Numbered from the stretch's first letter, positions 35,027 to 47,343 are shown. The stretch: 64,000 nt of DNA from Hydractinia symbiolongicarpus (GCF_029227915.1 NC_079876.1:12586001-12650000), one strand, 5' to 3'. Notes: generated by a model not told the origin, from the sequence alone. Translations and numbers: made by a program.

Positions 35027-35727
35027 CATGGTTACCCGTTGACATTTTGACATATGACATTTTGCTGATCGAGGCCTAACCAAATAACTGAATAATATGC
35101 TTTGTTTCAAGCACCTTTTTGACCGCGTATGTTTTTCAAGGGTCGCGTTTATGGATTGAGTGAAGCGCATTTTCGCAAGGCTGACTTGTCTTCCAGAGAA
35201 CTGATGCGGTATTTTTTGGACGAAAGAAAAGCTAAAACAGGGCGAAACAGGCAATATCTCGACACAATAACTGAAAGACAAAACTTCCATTTAAAAATCT
35301 GTTTCATTTAAACACTAGGTGGTACTAATGCCTGCATCCACAGAAGAAATGGTAAAGCGTGTGTGCTTCGATTTTGACACGGTTAAAAACATAATTGAAG
35401 TGTTGATGAGTGACTTTCCACGAGCGAACAAATTTGCTTACAAATTACATCCGCAACGTTATTTGTGTCACTGTATAAGGAATCGTATATCTCAACGACG
35501 TCGTTTTTTATTCGGACTGTCATCCAGTGACAATCCCCATGTAAGATGACCAGTTTGGAAGATGATTTAATTTTAATGTCTTCGCGTCTAAATTTCTCTA
35601 TATCTTCCTACTCTTCTATCATGAAGAATTGTTTGTGCAGGTTCAATAGGGCATATAGTTAATTACTGCGTTGTTTAACATTTTCCCCTTCAGTATCAAG
35701 TCTGTCATATTCTAATCCAACTTGGAG
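35027..35727. other. Open frames of unknown nature
   Basis: Plus-strand frames at 35129-35311 and 35319-35549 are unusually hydrophilic and not AT-simple (second contains VKRVCFDFDTVKN and CIRNRISQRRRF). I do not recognise a family. They could be remnants of a transposon-encoded protein or a true but partial exon. Confidence 0.25.
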
Positions 35728-35731
35728 TTAA

Positions 35732-36457
35732 CCCTATTCGGTCCGGGGGGGGGCGGATTCCGCCCCCCCTGACGGTTTTTTTTAATAACTCCTGATTGCT
35801 TTGTTATATGGCTATGATACTTACTGAGTTTCAACATTTATCTATTAGACACCTGCATGCTAATTTTTTAGGTCCCATACCTTTCAGAGGCTTTGATAAT
35901 GGCCATTACTCGAAACTACCCCTAAAAATCTCTATGAAATCCTTATAATGGGGAAAATATAATAACTCCTGTTAGGATTATCCTTAGAACTTGAAACTTG
36001 CAACACAACTTTGTTTCATCAAGAAGAATCATTTGGAATAATTTGAACACGTGACTAATCCGATTTCCTGATTTTGTCGGATTTTACCCGAAAATCGGAA
36101 AAAACGGATTTTCGGGCAATTTTTGGCAATTTTTCATCCGATCCATGTAAAAACCGGAAGATATGTTAAATAACTTTTATTTAGCTTTCAGAAACTTCAA
36201 ACAGAATGTAAAAATTCGCTGTAGAACAAAAGTAATTATATTTTAAGCAGATAGTGGTATTTTTAACAATTTTCAAGCTTTTGATGACGTCACAGAAAAT
36301 GTGCTGACGCAAGCAAATTTTTTTGGCGCCATTTTGTTCCTTTTATGACGTACCATAAGTGTGCCAAGTTGAAAAGTTATTGAGGGGGGGGCGGAATCCG
36401 CCCCCCCCCCCCCCCCCACGGTCATAGTATGTTCGAAAAAACCCGGACCGAATAGGG
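35732..36457. mobile_element. piggyBac-like non-autonomous element with TTAA duplications
   Basis: TTAA (35728-35731) precedes CCCTATTCGGTCCGGG and the inverse CCCGGACCGAATAGGG precedes TTAA (36458-36461). The TTAA target and ends beginning CCC are the hallmarks of piggyBac transposons. Inside each end is a G or C run followed by GCGGA(A/T)TCCGCC, itself an inverted pair. No transposase remains in the 726 bp. Confidence 0.75.
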
Positions 36458-36461
36458 TTAA

Positions 36462-37019
36462 ATCTATAATTTGGTCTTGTTTTTGGAACCACGCCTGTTA
36501 TTTCAAGATCATTTCCATTCATTTTGTTAGAATGAACATTTTTCATCAATCTCCATCTCAACTGTACCATCCACAATTGCGTTCTTGTTTTAATTTTTTC
36601 TTTGTTTTCTATCACGTAACTCTTCTAATGAATAGATTTCTTTTCAGCTTTGATTGGTTAATTTGGTCTTTTTCAAAATGCACATTTTGAAAGAAAACAT
36701 TTTAATGCAAGGGTACTTACCATCGCCCCTAACCATTACTTCTCTTTAAGAAACCAAGCAGTGTTAGGAAAAATGTATGCAGTGTATACAGTGTTCCACC
36801 AAGTACATAGTACGGTAAGTTAAACGCAGCAAAAGTAAGCAAATTCGTTTGTAAAATAAGTATTAAGTATGTAAAAAATCAACAACATATATTTTTAATC
36901 TTAAAATGCAAGAGCATGATATAATATGTGTTGTTTGTTTTCATCAGTTACATTTAATTTTCCCTTGGCTGTAAGATGGAAATATACTGCACTCCTTCGT
37001 TCAGGAATGCTGTCATATA
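36462..37019. other. No feature recognised
   Basis: Ordinary AT-rich DNA between the piggyBac-like element and the reverse transcriptase relic; no gene or clear repeat seen. Confidence 0.4.
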
Positions 37020-37690
37020 CACCTACGTTCTTAATGAATATGATTTAGCATCGACCCTAATAACTGCACCAAGGTGTTTTTTTCCTTCGGTGATGATTTT
37101 AACGTTTGTTTGTTAGAATATTGACTTCGCCTTTTTTTTTAATTTTGGCTTCACAATCAACCATGTTTTTGTTGCTTGTGGGAAATAACAAAATGATGGT
37201 CCTCTTTTTTCGATGATACTCCAGAGAGACTTTAACGCAGTCAATCTTCCTGCAGCAGCTAAATCGTAGGCACAGCTGTTTATATTTGTTGAATTTCTTA
37301 GTATCAAGAGTTGGTATAGTGCTAACAAAAATTCTAACTTTCTTGCTATGCGCCAAAATTTATACCATTATTACGCGCAAATGGTATGTGCGCCAAATTT
37401 AGTACGCGCGAAATCGCAATGAAAGTAGGGTGCGCCAAAATTAGTACGCGCCAAATTTTATACCAATAAGGTATGTCTTTCACAGGTGATTTATCTAACC
37501 AATGATTTATGAGTTTGGTTATTTCACGAATAAACCTTTTTCCTGCGCCACCTGATGGTAAAAGAAATAAATTGCTTCTCCAAAACACGTTTTTATAATA
37601 AGCTTCATTTACAGCTATGATGAACTTATAACCAGAGATATTTCCCAATGCAAATAGCTGATTTATAGGTTCTTGATTTTTCACATCACC
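37020..37690 (-). pseudogene. Reverse transcriptase-type retroelement relic, interrupted by a repeat
   Basis: The upstream part (37490-37684, reverse) reads FLLPSGGAGKRFIREITKLI, like a conserved segment of a cnidarian retroelement polyprotein. The downstream part (37030-37300) reads DLAAAGRLTALKSLW, GPSFCYFPQATKTWLIVK and TNVKIITEGKKHLGAVI, which match the AAGGkL..L..WW..L...GP..GYFPN..KTWLI and vNVTSEGxxHLGAAIG block of those polymerases. A stop precedes TNVKI. 37345-37485 between them is a GCGCCAAA/TACGCGC repeat, so an insertion plus deletion removed the catalytic centre. Identification rests on remembered motif order. Confidence 0.55.
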
Positions 37691-37936
37691 TGATTGGAAT
37701 GATTCGGTGTCAATGTAACAGCTTCTTTGTTTTCTTGTGTTGCTTCCATATTTGTTTGTCTTTCTGAGTATCTGCTACCGTGTCTTGTTTTCTCACCCTT
37801 GGAATTTAGTTTACGATTACAGCAACTATATTTCCATTGCATGATTTCTTTGGATGCCATAATAATTATAGACATATCTACAACATTCGCTTTACGAAGT
37901 CGAGGAGCAGAAAGAGAAAAGAGAGCAACACTTAAA

Positions 37937-38223
37937 GGGGGATTTTCACGAAGCGAATTGAACGGCGAAGTCGATGGCGAATTCGCTTTTTAATTTTCAC
38001 GACAAAATAAATAAGGCGCTAAATTCATTGTTTACATTAGTTAACCGCGTTCTGATTGGTCAAAAAATAGCAGCGAAACTTTTAGCCGCTAAAAAGTAGG
38101 AACTGTTTCTACTTTTCAGCGTAGCGAATATTTCGATGCAAAATCAAAACAAACAAAACTGCGCATGCTGAGATACAATTCGCCGTCGAATTCGCCGTTC
38201 AATTCGCTTCGTGAAAATCCCCC
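37937..38223. mobile_element. MITE with ~47-bp terminal inverted repeats
   Basis: Left arm starts GGGGGATTTTCACGAAGCGA; the right arm is its complement ending at 38223, about 45 of 47 positions matching (GAATTGAACGGCGAA shared). Internal sequence about 190 bp with no coding potential. No clear target duplication. Confidence 0.7.
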
Positions 38224-39207
38224 GCAATGGGCTTCCTGAAAATCCAAAAACTCTAGAGAAATAAGAATATGTGTAAGAAAACAAAGAACCAAGTGTTGAT
38301 CTTCTATCTAAGCGTTTACTAATAAGAATCACTTGGTGGTGGGGTTTTAATTGTGTTGAACCAGTATCATTGGTAATTCGTTGTGTTTAGTAAAAGTGGT
38401 GTTCCGTAGTGTTGAGTTGAATCAATCACACTAATTTAGCGTTGCGTTATACACAGGAAAGATTTATTGCGAAGATAACCTACAGGTTAGTCTTATATAT
38501 ATATTCCTATTTAACACCAAGTTCACAAGGAAAAGAGGGTGAGCTTGATGTTTTGGGTCTTTGAGGTTATGTTGATTTAAAAAGCTTGTGCCTTCTGCGA
38601 TTTCAATGTCAGCGAAAAGTTCTTTTCTCTGTTTGCGAAAAAAAATTATTATTTTTGCAAAACCACATTTGTAGCAACTTCCGTGCCAGTAATTTTTTAA
38701 ATTTTCTTTTACGTTAGAGAAAAGCATCCGCCATGCTGGGAAGGCACTACACACGTTCCCAGAAATTTGAGTCAACAAAGGTAAAGGTTATCCTCTCTTG
38801 GAGGGCAATTATCGGTCAATCTGAGACCACACAAAAATGACGTAGTGGAAATTTTTAATTGGCCAATGTGGGTCACATGGCAGGGTATTTCAAAATTGCA
38901 ACGAGCTGGATGTAAGCTCCGGCTGGTTTGGAAGACTCTCTATATATATATACATAGAAGACAGATGACATATATATGTTTCCCATTTAGTACACAGAAA
39001 ACATATTTTGATTACTGGTGCCATAATGTTACTAGCTAGAGGAGCGTAGCACATGGTAGCACATGGTGTCACGAGCTTAAAATAATTTGGTAGTGTTGTA
39101 AAAGTTAACTTTTTGTTTTTATTTCGGCGACACCAATTTTTTAGGATAGGACTGAAAATTGAAGGTATTTTTTCATAATTTTTTTTTGTTTTTATGTGTT
39201 TGTTTGA
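38224..39207. other. No gene recognised
   Basis: A reverse frame at 38464-38778 (104 codons) contains YWHGSCYKCGFAK but matches nothing I know. No splice-supported structure seen. Confidence 0.3.
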
Positions 39208-39279
39208 ATTATTCCAGCTTCGAATCGAGCAGTAATTTCATATCAGTATTATTCCAGCTTCGAATCGAGCAGTAATTTT
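39208..39279. repeat. 40-bp tandem duplication
   Basis: ATTATTCCAGCTTCGAATCG and following bases through AGTAATTT occurs twice with a 40-bp period. Confidence 0.85.
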
Positions 39280-39755
39280 TTGCATTTTTCTTGCTTTATT
39301 ACTTTCCTTCTTTTTAATTTTTCTATTTCTTTTGAAACTTTATAGACTTGCGCTCTTATTTAGTATTTAACTACTCTTCTTCTTCTTACACTTTAAAAAT
39401 ACAGAGCGTCCATTCCGGAAGCAGGAGTAGCAATCAAGCACTTTTAACTTTTGATACACATACCATTTTTGTAGTTTACAAAAAGACAAAGAGTTCTGAT
39501 CATCTGGTAATTTGTGTCTTAATATTTTTCTAGGCTACAACTTATTGGATCTTGAACCATCAAATATCAAACTATGTTGTTTTGTTTGTTTTTGTTGTTA
39601 CCATGACCTATGTTGTACATGTCATATATAGACTAAACAATTGTATTTAGGGTGACATATCAATTTTTAAACATTTAGGGAAACCAAGATTTTGTTTTCA
39701 GACTACTAAAAAGATGAACAAAAAATCGTAATTCGAGATTCAAAAAAAATTAGAG

Positions 39756-40088
39756 TACCTTGAGGGAAGAAATTATTTGCGGAATTAATTTTTGCGGATG
39801 TGTGACCCTAAAATGGCATATTTTGCGGAATAATTTTTTTGCGGATAGCGTCCTCAAAAGAGATATTGCGGAATAAATTTTGCAGAAGTCGAGTAGCTGT
39901 AACAATAATTTATATTTGCGGATGAAAAATTTCCAAAGTTTTGAGGAATTTATTTTTGCGGATGACCAAAATTTCTTCACTTCTACGGAATAAATTTTTG
40001 CGGATTTGGCCAAAATCCGCAAAAAATAATTCCGCAAAAAAAAGTTTCGCACAAATTTCTTTAGCAAATCATTTCTTCCCTTAAGGTA
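39756..40088. mobile_element. TTTGCGGAATAA-rich MITE
   Basis: Ends TACCTTGAGGGAAGAAATTA and its complement GAAATGATT..CCCTTAAGGTA form ~25-bp inverted repeats. The inside consists of many direct and inverted copies of TTTTGCGGA(ATAA). Target duplication is at most TA. The similar ends at 14862-15008 suggest one family. Confidence 0.7.
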
Positions 40089-40559
40089 GGTGACACCTTT
40101 ATTATTGATAATAATGTCCGATGACTTAAGATGACTTTCTAATTTAAGTAAATATTCTTACAGATAGTCAGGCAAAAATACTGATCGCCAAAATCAGACC
40201 GTCGTAAAGAAACTTAAAAACATATAAAATACAGAGAAAGACACTTTGCAGACAGAAAGATGCGTCTTGATTGGATTTCCTGAAAAAAGCTCGCATATTG
40301 GACACTTGCTAGGCAAGGTACGGCTGCAATTTTTGCAATTTATTTATATAAGTTTTTTAAAGAGTAGAATCAATACTGTAAAATCTTTTTTAGTGTGTTG
40401 GTTCCCGTCGAACTATCGACGATAGAATCATTAATAAAATGCTTCAATTGGTAGGAATAAGAAATGCAAGAGAGATGTCAAGACAAAATTTATGTCAAAA
40501 ATGAAATGTTTTGAGACACAGCCATGCCACCATGTTCAAGTCGCCGTTTCCATTCAACA

Positions 40560-43290
40560 ATAAAAGACGCAGGTAATTATATGTACAAGGCAGCTGTAAA
40601 ACTTCGTTTCGCTCGATCAAGCAAATTTGGATATCAAAATTCAGGAATGGAAAAAAGAGTACCCGAGCGATAACTTCTTTTGTAGTTACGAAAAAACAGT
40701 AAAAGATGCTGAAACAGAGTTTGAAAAGCTGAACAATGACTTACAACCGGAAAGTGGCGAAGAAGTGGAAGATGAATTTATACAGGTATATTTTATTTGA
40801 TACTTTTTTTTACTTATCTAAAACGCAATAGAGCATTTTCAATTTTGTTTTGTTTTATTAGGTAAGAGAACTAAAAAATGAACAAAGACTTGTTTGTTCA
40901 TTAAACTTCTACACAAAGGCTTTTATTAAAGCGTTATGGTAATCACATATGCTTGCTCGATGCTACCTATAAAAACAACAAAGTATTCGATCCCTCTATA
41001 CTTCATTGCCCTGAAGACGAATGTCGATTATCAGATTGCTGGCTTTTTCGCAATGCAGGATGAAAAGTTGATGCAATCACGGAAGCTTTAGAAGTTTTAA
41101 AAATTTGGAATGATACGTGGAAGTCAATACGCTGCATGGTCGAAAATTGTGAAGAGAAAAGAAAGTTTCGGGGAAAGTTTATATTGTTTTTTTTTGTAAG
41201 TTACAAATCAAGTAATAAATCCTTTTTAAAAACCTTTTTTCAGATTGCCTAGTGTTTTTATGTGATTTTCATCGCCAACAAGCTTGGAAGCGATGGCTCT
41301 GTACTGGCTCAAAGGGAATGCGCTTTATGAAAGATATGGTTCTACCAACATTGCAAAGAATAGCTAACTCGCTTGAAGAGTATAAGAAATCTGCGGAAGA
41401 CTTACAATGTAGCGATATATGTAAAAATGACAGCTCTAAATGATTTACACAATGGTTTTCTAAAACCTGGCTTTCCTGCCATAAGGGAAGGGCATTTTCT
41501 TGACAATTCAATTGTGAAAAGCCACACATTTGTTAAAAAATATTCAAATTCTATTAGAGATACTTTCGAGAAGGCTTAATGGAGATATCCGTCAAGACAA
41601 ATAATGACGCCGAGAGAAAAAATTTAATTCAAAGATTTAAAGTATGAGTTCCTGTCCCAGTACAAAGACACGTCTATTAGTGGCAGAGTAAGTGTTTTGC
41701 TTACAGATTTTCTACCATGTTTCACTTAAACATTGCATTTATATTACGTCTATAACATACATTTTGTTCATTTTTTTAGGTATGTTGAAGCAAATAGTCG
41801 GCAAAGTTCCGAGTATAGAAAGTACAATCACACCGCTTTCACAAAGCACTGCATTGAAAAGATCGATCTTTTGAAAGAAATCAATCGAAAATGTCTCTTT
41901 CGTGGAGGACAATACTGGCTCGTATTTCATCGTCAAACGAAAATAAATACAAGAAGCCCTGGGGGCTCTAAGAATTTCCGCGCGCTACCAAAATATTTGA
42001 TGAAAACCTGCTAATTCGTTGTGTTATTGTGCCAAACATTCGAAGGGTTTTGGTGCATGAACCTCTGAAGATAAAGCCCATCAGTGACATTATATCTTAC
42101 AACAAACGCAAACAAAACGAAACGTGTCATAATAAACTCACATTTTAAAAGAAATTGCTAACAAAAAATACAGCCTATCATTCATTTTTGAAAGTCTTGC
42201 GATTGAGACGTTTATGGTCTTAACGGCATTAGTTGACAAAAAATCAAAATTTTGATATAACCATCATTTTCAGCATACTTTTTTATTAACTGTGTCAATT
42301 TTTGTTGAAAATAAAGCAGTTTTAATTTTTGGATAAATTTTGGCCTGAAATGACATTTAGGTGACAAAAAATCAAACTTTTTTACCATCATCATTTTCAG
42401 CATACTTTATTTGTTAACCGTGCCAGATTTAGCCGAAAATGAAGTGGCTTTAATTTTTGAATCAATTTTGGTCTAAAATGGTATTTAGGTGACAAAAATC
42501 AAAATTTTGATGTCACCATCATGTTCACCATACTTTTTTTGTTAATTGTGCCAAAATTTGTCAAAAATAAAGTAGTTTTAACTTTTGGACCAATTTTGGC
42601 CTAAAATGACATTTAGGTAACAAGAAATCAAAATTTTGATGTCACCATCATGTTCAGCATACTTTATTTGTTTACTGTGCCAAATTTTGTTAAAAATAAA
42701 GTAGTTTTAATTTTTGCACCAATTTTGGCCTGAAATGAAATTTAGGTAAGAAGAAATCAAAATTTTGATGTCACCATCATGTTCAGCATACTTTATTTGT
42801 TAACTGTTCCAAATTTTGTTGAAAATAAAGTAGTTCTAATTTTTGGACCAATTTTGGCCTAAAATAACATTTAGGTGACAAAACTCAAAATTATTATGTC
42901 ACCATTATGTTCAGCATACTTTTTTTGTTAACTGTGCCAAATTTTGTCGAAAACAAATACCAATTTTGGCCTGAAGCGTCAATACTAGACTTCCCAGTAG
43001 TTAAGGAGCTTGGGTACGAAGTTAACATCTGTGACGGACCAACGTGAAATCCCAGGGTCAATTTTTTCTCAAAAAATGCTCCGAAAGAAAAAAACGACGG
43101 TTTTAAAGAATTTCCTACGCCTTCGGGCGCGGAAATTCAATAAAGTCATTTTTGGATCTGATGACTGCTTTCCAAATTGTGGATGTGCTGAATGGAAGAG
43201 AACGGTGTTGCCGTGCAAACACATGATCTCTATCTTTAATAATTATGAAGATTTCACTTGGAACTCTTTGCCAACAATCTTTACGGTAAT
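40560..43290 (+). pseudogene. Degenerate Mutator-like (MULE) transposase with SWIM finger
   Basis: Plus-strand pieces in changing frames follow MULE order: LLDATYKNNKVF (first catalytic Asp, near 40960), VDYQIAGFFAMQDEK, MVENCEEKRKF (the usual second Asp of MVDNCEE is Glu), CLVFLCDFHRQQAWKRW (near 41260), YVEANSRQSSEYRKYN and KHCIEKIDLLKE (41780-41880), and a SWIM zinc finger NCGCAEWKRTVLPCKHM (CxC...CxH, near 43175-43225). Frameshifts, stops and the satellite at 42225-42985 split it; it cannot encode an active enzyme. A short intron is possible near 41177-41245. Terminal repeats were not found. Confidence 0.75.
42225..42985. repeat. ~129-bp satellite, about six units, inside the dead MULE
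   Basis: Units share GACATTTAGGTGACAAAAAT, ATCATGTTCAGCATACTTT and CCAATTTTGGCCTGAAATG. Boundaries recur near 42360, 42487, 42617, 42745 and 42874, so the period is 127-130 bp. Flanked on both sides by MULE coding pieces. Confidence 0.85.
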
Positions 43291-44707
43291 AAATATCAGT
43301 TAACAAAAGTTTTCGAAAGGTTCCAAGAAATGCAATGCTGTCCTGTTTTCTACCATTAGCTCCCTGACTAATGCTACAATTTAGAAAAACTAGCTAGCTT
43401 TGTGTTTCTCCTTTTTAACCGCCATTTTGTTTAAGGGTCTAGGACGAGCTAAATATGTTAATTGGACTGCCAGACTAAAAATTGATTTATCAGTAAAACA
43501 TAATAGGCAAGAAAAAAGAGTTTACGTGGTGGGTGGGGGGAAGTTTAATTACAAGGTTTTTAGCATTTACAGATATTGCAAACAAGAATATGTGGTATTT
43601 TGTGGTATCCATGAAACGTAGGCCTATAGAGATTCCTGAAGGACTAAATCCAACCTCTAGCTTAAAATACTTTGTGTAACATTCATTCTTCATTGTTGTT
43701 GTTTTGTTCCAGCCAGCTAGCAGTTGCGACCGCTTTTGTTTACATTTTATGCTACCATTTTGATTGATGATGTAATATTTTGTTCTAATTATAGCTATTT
43801 TATGTAGTATCAAATTTCCGTATCAAGTGTATACTTGTTCCAAACAAAGGGAAAGTTAATGCCACCCTCCCTCTTAAAAATATGTGAGACACGAAAAAAT
43901 TCACCTTTTGACTATGCAGTTTGTTTTCGTGTAAATGTCTTACTGTAGTCCTAAAATTTTCTTATATGCGGCGATTCCTGTCAAATCTCAGCCATCCGCA
44001 TCTAATGTGGCAACGCCTTCTGGACACATAGTTGGTTACTAAGGTAAGTTTGATTTGCGATTATGACATTTTTGTGGGTATGATGTGTTGCAGCACACGT
44101 TCTATGAAGGTTGGTGTGAGTTAAATCACGGGGATAAAGTGGGATTATTACACGGGCTGTGGACTAGCACCTAAATAAATTTAAACTTTTTATTATCCTT
44201 CTGGTCGTTAAGCGACAGATTAGATTATGCTATGTGAAAAGCCTTCAATCTTTTTGTTGTTGTATTTGAAATGGAGCATAGTAGCATGCCGAGTCACTAC
44301 TGAGAACAACATCTGATCTTCCAGTATTATTACATTTAGTTGTTGTTTTCATGTCATTAAGTGACAGTGCATATTACTATATTCAAATACAGGATCTGTG
44401 TTGGGTTGTGATTTCTCATTATTACTACGGTATGCTCTTTCCAGCGTATGAAGACATTTCGTTTCCCAATATTATTTTGCATCACAGGAAAAAACGCCCT
44501 TGTGTTTTCTACACATTCTCTATCAAGGCGACAAAAGTGACTGTGTTGATAAAACGTTTTTGTAAAAAGTGACTAAATTAGAAACAAGAGACTACTATTT
44601 TTTGCTTTTTTCAGCAGACTGTTTTTTTTTTTGAATTTCCCACCTTATTTTTTTAAAGAGAAAAATGTTTAATCGTCAACAAGTGATTAAGTCTTTTGAT
44701 TGAGTGA
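43291..44707. other. No gene recognised
   Basis: Short frames at 43400-43621 (+), 43490-43813 (-) and 44351-44572 (+) have no family motif or splice support. Confidence 0.3.
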
Positions 44708-44806
44708 CAAACTCGTCCCCAGTGTCTTTTGTCTCTTTTTTTTTTACTGAACGGCGCGACGTTCAGTAAAAAAAAAAAGAGGCAAAAGGCACTGGGGACG
44801 AGTTTG
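44708..44806. repeat. Near-perfect 46-bp-arm palindrome
   Basis: Arms 44708-44753 and 44760-44806 are reverse complements except for one or two changes (TTTTGTCTC versus GAGGCAAAAG); the spacer is only 6 bp (GCGCGA). Arms contain CTCGTCCCCAGTG and a T run. Too symmetrical to be chance; a snap-back element or a recent inverted duplication. Confidence 0.85.
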
Positions 44807-47337
44807 ATTGGGTGAATTACGTGTACCCCACAAAAGGAAAGTACAGAAAAAGTTGTACGGGGTTGTTTATTTGGGTAACTGTACAGGGTAGTTTTACGGC
44901 GTAGTTATTGTCAAAAAATACAAAACATACCGCAAACAATAATTCCGCATTTATTTCCCACCTTAAGGTGGCAAAGCATAAAATGTTCTGAGCAAAACAG
45001 TAGGCTCGTATATTATTTGGCGCAAAAATTAGTACTAATAGCAGGCTACAACTCTTTGGTAGAAGTAATTTTTTCATAGAATGACTTTAAAAAAAGGAAC
45101 AGGTGGGAAGCACATAAACTTGCTTTTTTATATATATTTTATTCTGCAAAATACCACAAATACCATATTTCGTGCTAGTTCAAAATGTGATACTTTAGCA
45201 ACCATAAGCCTAAAGTGCAAAGTATTTAACTAATTGTAAAAGTCCTGGAGACGAATTGGTTAAAAACGCATAAATTATTTCGGTTTAACATGCAATATAA
45301 GAATCATAGAATTATATACTCTAAAGAAATTAATTTTTGCAAATTTTTTGAATTTTCTGTAAGTTCCGCAAAACATTAGTGCCAAAACATTAGTTCGAAA
45401 TAATATTATTCGGAAAATTTTCTTTTTTTATTTCAAAACTAGTTTTTTCCTTTATGATTTACCAAGCCCTTATAAAGAAAATTATATTTGTATGAAATAG
45501 GCTTTTTTATGTTGTTAATGAACCTCTGTCGTTGTGTTCATGAAAAAGCTGAAGTATTGAGACGGGATCACAAATAATTTTTGCGTGGTATGAGACAGTG
45601 TAAAACAGATTTACGTCCTGATTGTTTTTATTTGATGGCAAAATGCAGCCTCGGGTTGGTCTTAGTTACGAAAACAATTTTTGTGTGCGATAAGGTATAT
45701 ATATTTTCTAAATAAAAACAGAATAAATATTCCTTTTATACATTATAATCTTCTTAAACCCGATGACGATCTCCACGAAAACTAACTTAGTTTATTCTTA
45801 AGAGGACTGGGTACAGAGGGCGAAACTTACATTTCAAAATTAAATGAATACCATTTTGTCAAATGACAAATTGTTTTTTCACAATATAGGATATTGAGAG
45901 AGTTGGGAACAAGACAATTTATATGCAGCAAAACCACGTGACTTTAAACATGTATCTTTTCATGTATATTTCATATTACAAAAATAAGCCGAACAAAAAT
46001 TGTTTCACAGTACATTTGTTAAAAATTAAATTTCATTAACATTTTTTTATTAAAAATAAGTTTTTTGGAGGAACGATGAACTTTGACTTTACGCTGAGAT
46101 CTAATTTTATATTACATCTTCATCCTAACATTGTTTTTATTTCTATAATTTGATCATTTTTTTCCTAAGTACACAAAATCGAATTGATTGTAAAAAAATT
46201 TTCTGGATTGAAAGATGTATTTCTTCATATTTGTTGTGAAAAAAAGAATATCAGTAAATATTCAGCCTTTTTATTCTCAAAATTTGTTTTTATTTTCTCA
46301 ACACATCCAGATACCTCGTTCTTATTAGTTGATATAGTTTATAAATCTGATAATGTAGACGATGGCTAAAATTGTTTTTATTTCTATAATCTGACCATCT
46401 AGATCATCAAACTTGAAAAGCTACAACAATTAAATTTGCGAAAATTTCTCTGCATTGAAAGATGTATTTCTTCATATTTATTGTGAAAAGAATATCAGTA
46501 AATATTCATCCTTTTTATTGCTCTAACTTTGTTCTTATTTTTCAGCCACTTCCAGCTTCATTGTTCTTATAAATTTGTTTTAATTTAAATAAAGTATATA
46601 TATATATAAAAATAATAAATTATAGAAAACAAAAATAATTTATTATAGATATATAAAAAATAAATAAATAAAATATATAAAATAAGTATGTATAAAATAA
46701 TAGTGTAGTTATGTACAAAAATATAATAAATAATTCGAGCTGCAATCATCTAAAAAATAAAAGTTTGTTATATATGAAAATGAAAAAAGTTTTCGAAGGT
46801 ACTTAAACCTCAAACAGATTGGGGAAAGTTTAATGCCGCGTAAATTTCAAACATTTTAAATTCGAGGGATTGTTTTCTCATCTGCGAAAAATTTCTCACC
46901 TGCTAAAGCTATTGTTGTTTTATTGAAATGAAACAATTTCCTAAGACGTTTATTTTTTCTTTTCATCCTAAAAAAAGATTTAATAAAATTGAAACAAAAC
47001 ACGTAATGTATGCTTAGCTATTTTAATTTTTTTCTCGCCTATTCTAGTTAATTGAGGTCTGGGTACGAAGTTTTAATTTTATTTACTTAGCTATGGAATT
47101 ATTTTTTATATATATTCAATATTTTATTATTTCTTCGTCTTTTTATTTAATTTCATTTATCTTTTCTATTTAAACCAAAATTAAATTATTTTGCTACTTT
47201 CGTTAAAATATTTTACTCCGCTTGAATATTAATAATACCTTTCTATTTCCGTTTATTATTTATATCTCTTTTATCATTTAAAATTTTAACCATCTTTCTT
47301 CCTTAATAATTATAAAAAACCGCGAATAAAAATCACA
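44807..47337. other. AT-rich intergenic DNA with diverged repeats
   Basis: Holds a diverged AATTAATTTTTGCAAATTT-type piece near 45330, the 240-bp direct duplication at 46131-46580, and low-complexity AT at 46590-46760. No gene seen. Confidence 0.4.
46131..46580. repeat. ~240-bp imperfect direct duplication
   Basis: ATTGTTTTTATTTCTATAAT begins both copies (46131 and 46371); each continues with ATTGAAAGATGTATTTCTTC and AGAATATCAGTAAATATTCA. Copies are diverged with small indels. Confidence 0.75.
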
Positions 47338-47343
47338 TTTATT
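47338..47343 (-). terminator. Polyadenylation signal of the NTPase-FN3-ankyrin gene
   Basis: TTTATT on the plus strand (AATAAA on the gene strand), 26 bases past the stop codon. Confidence 0.5.

Noticed and set aside
38464-38778. 104-codon reverse frame
   Set aside because: No recognisable family, codon use like flanking DNA, no supporting exons.
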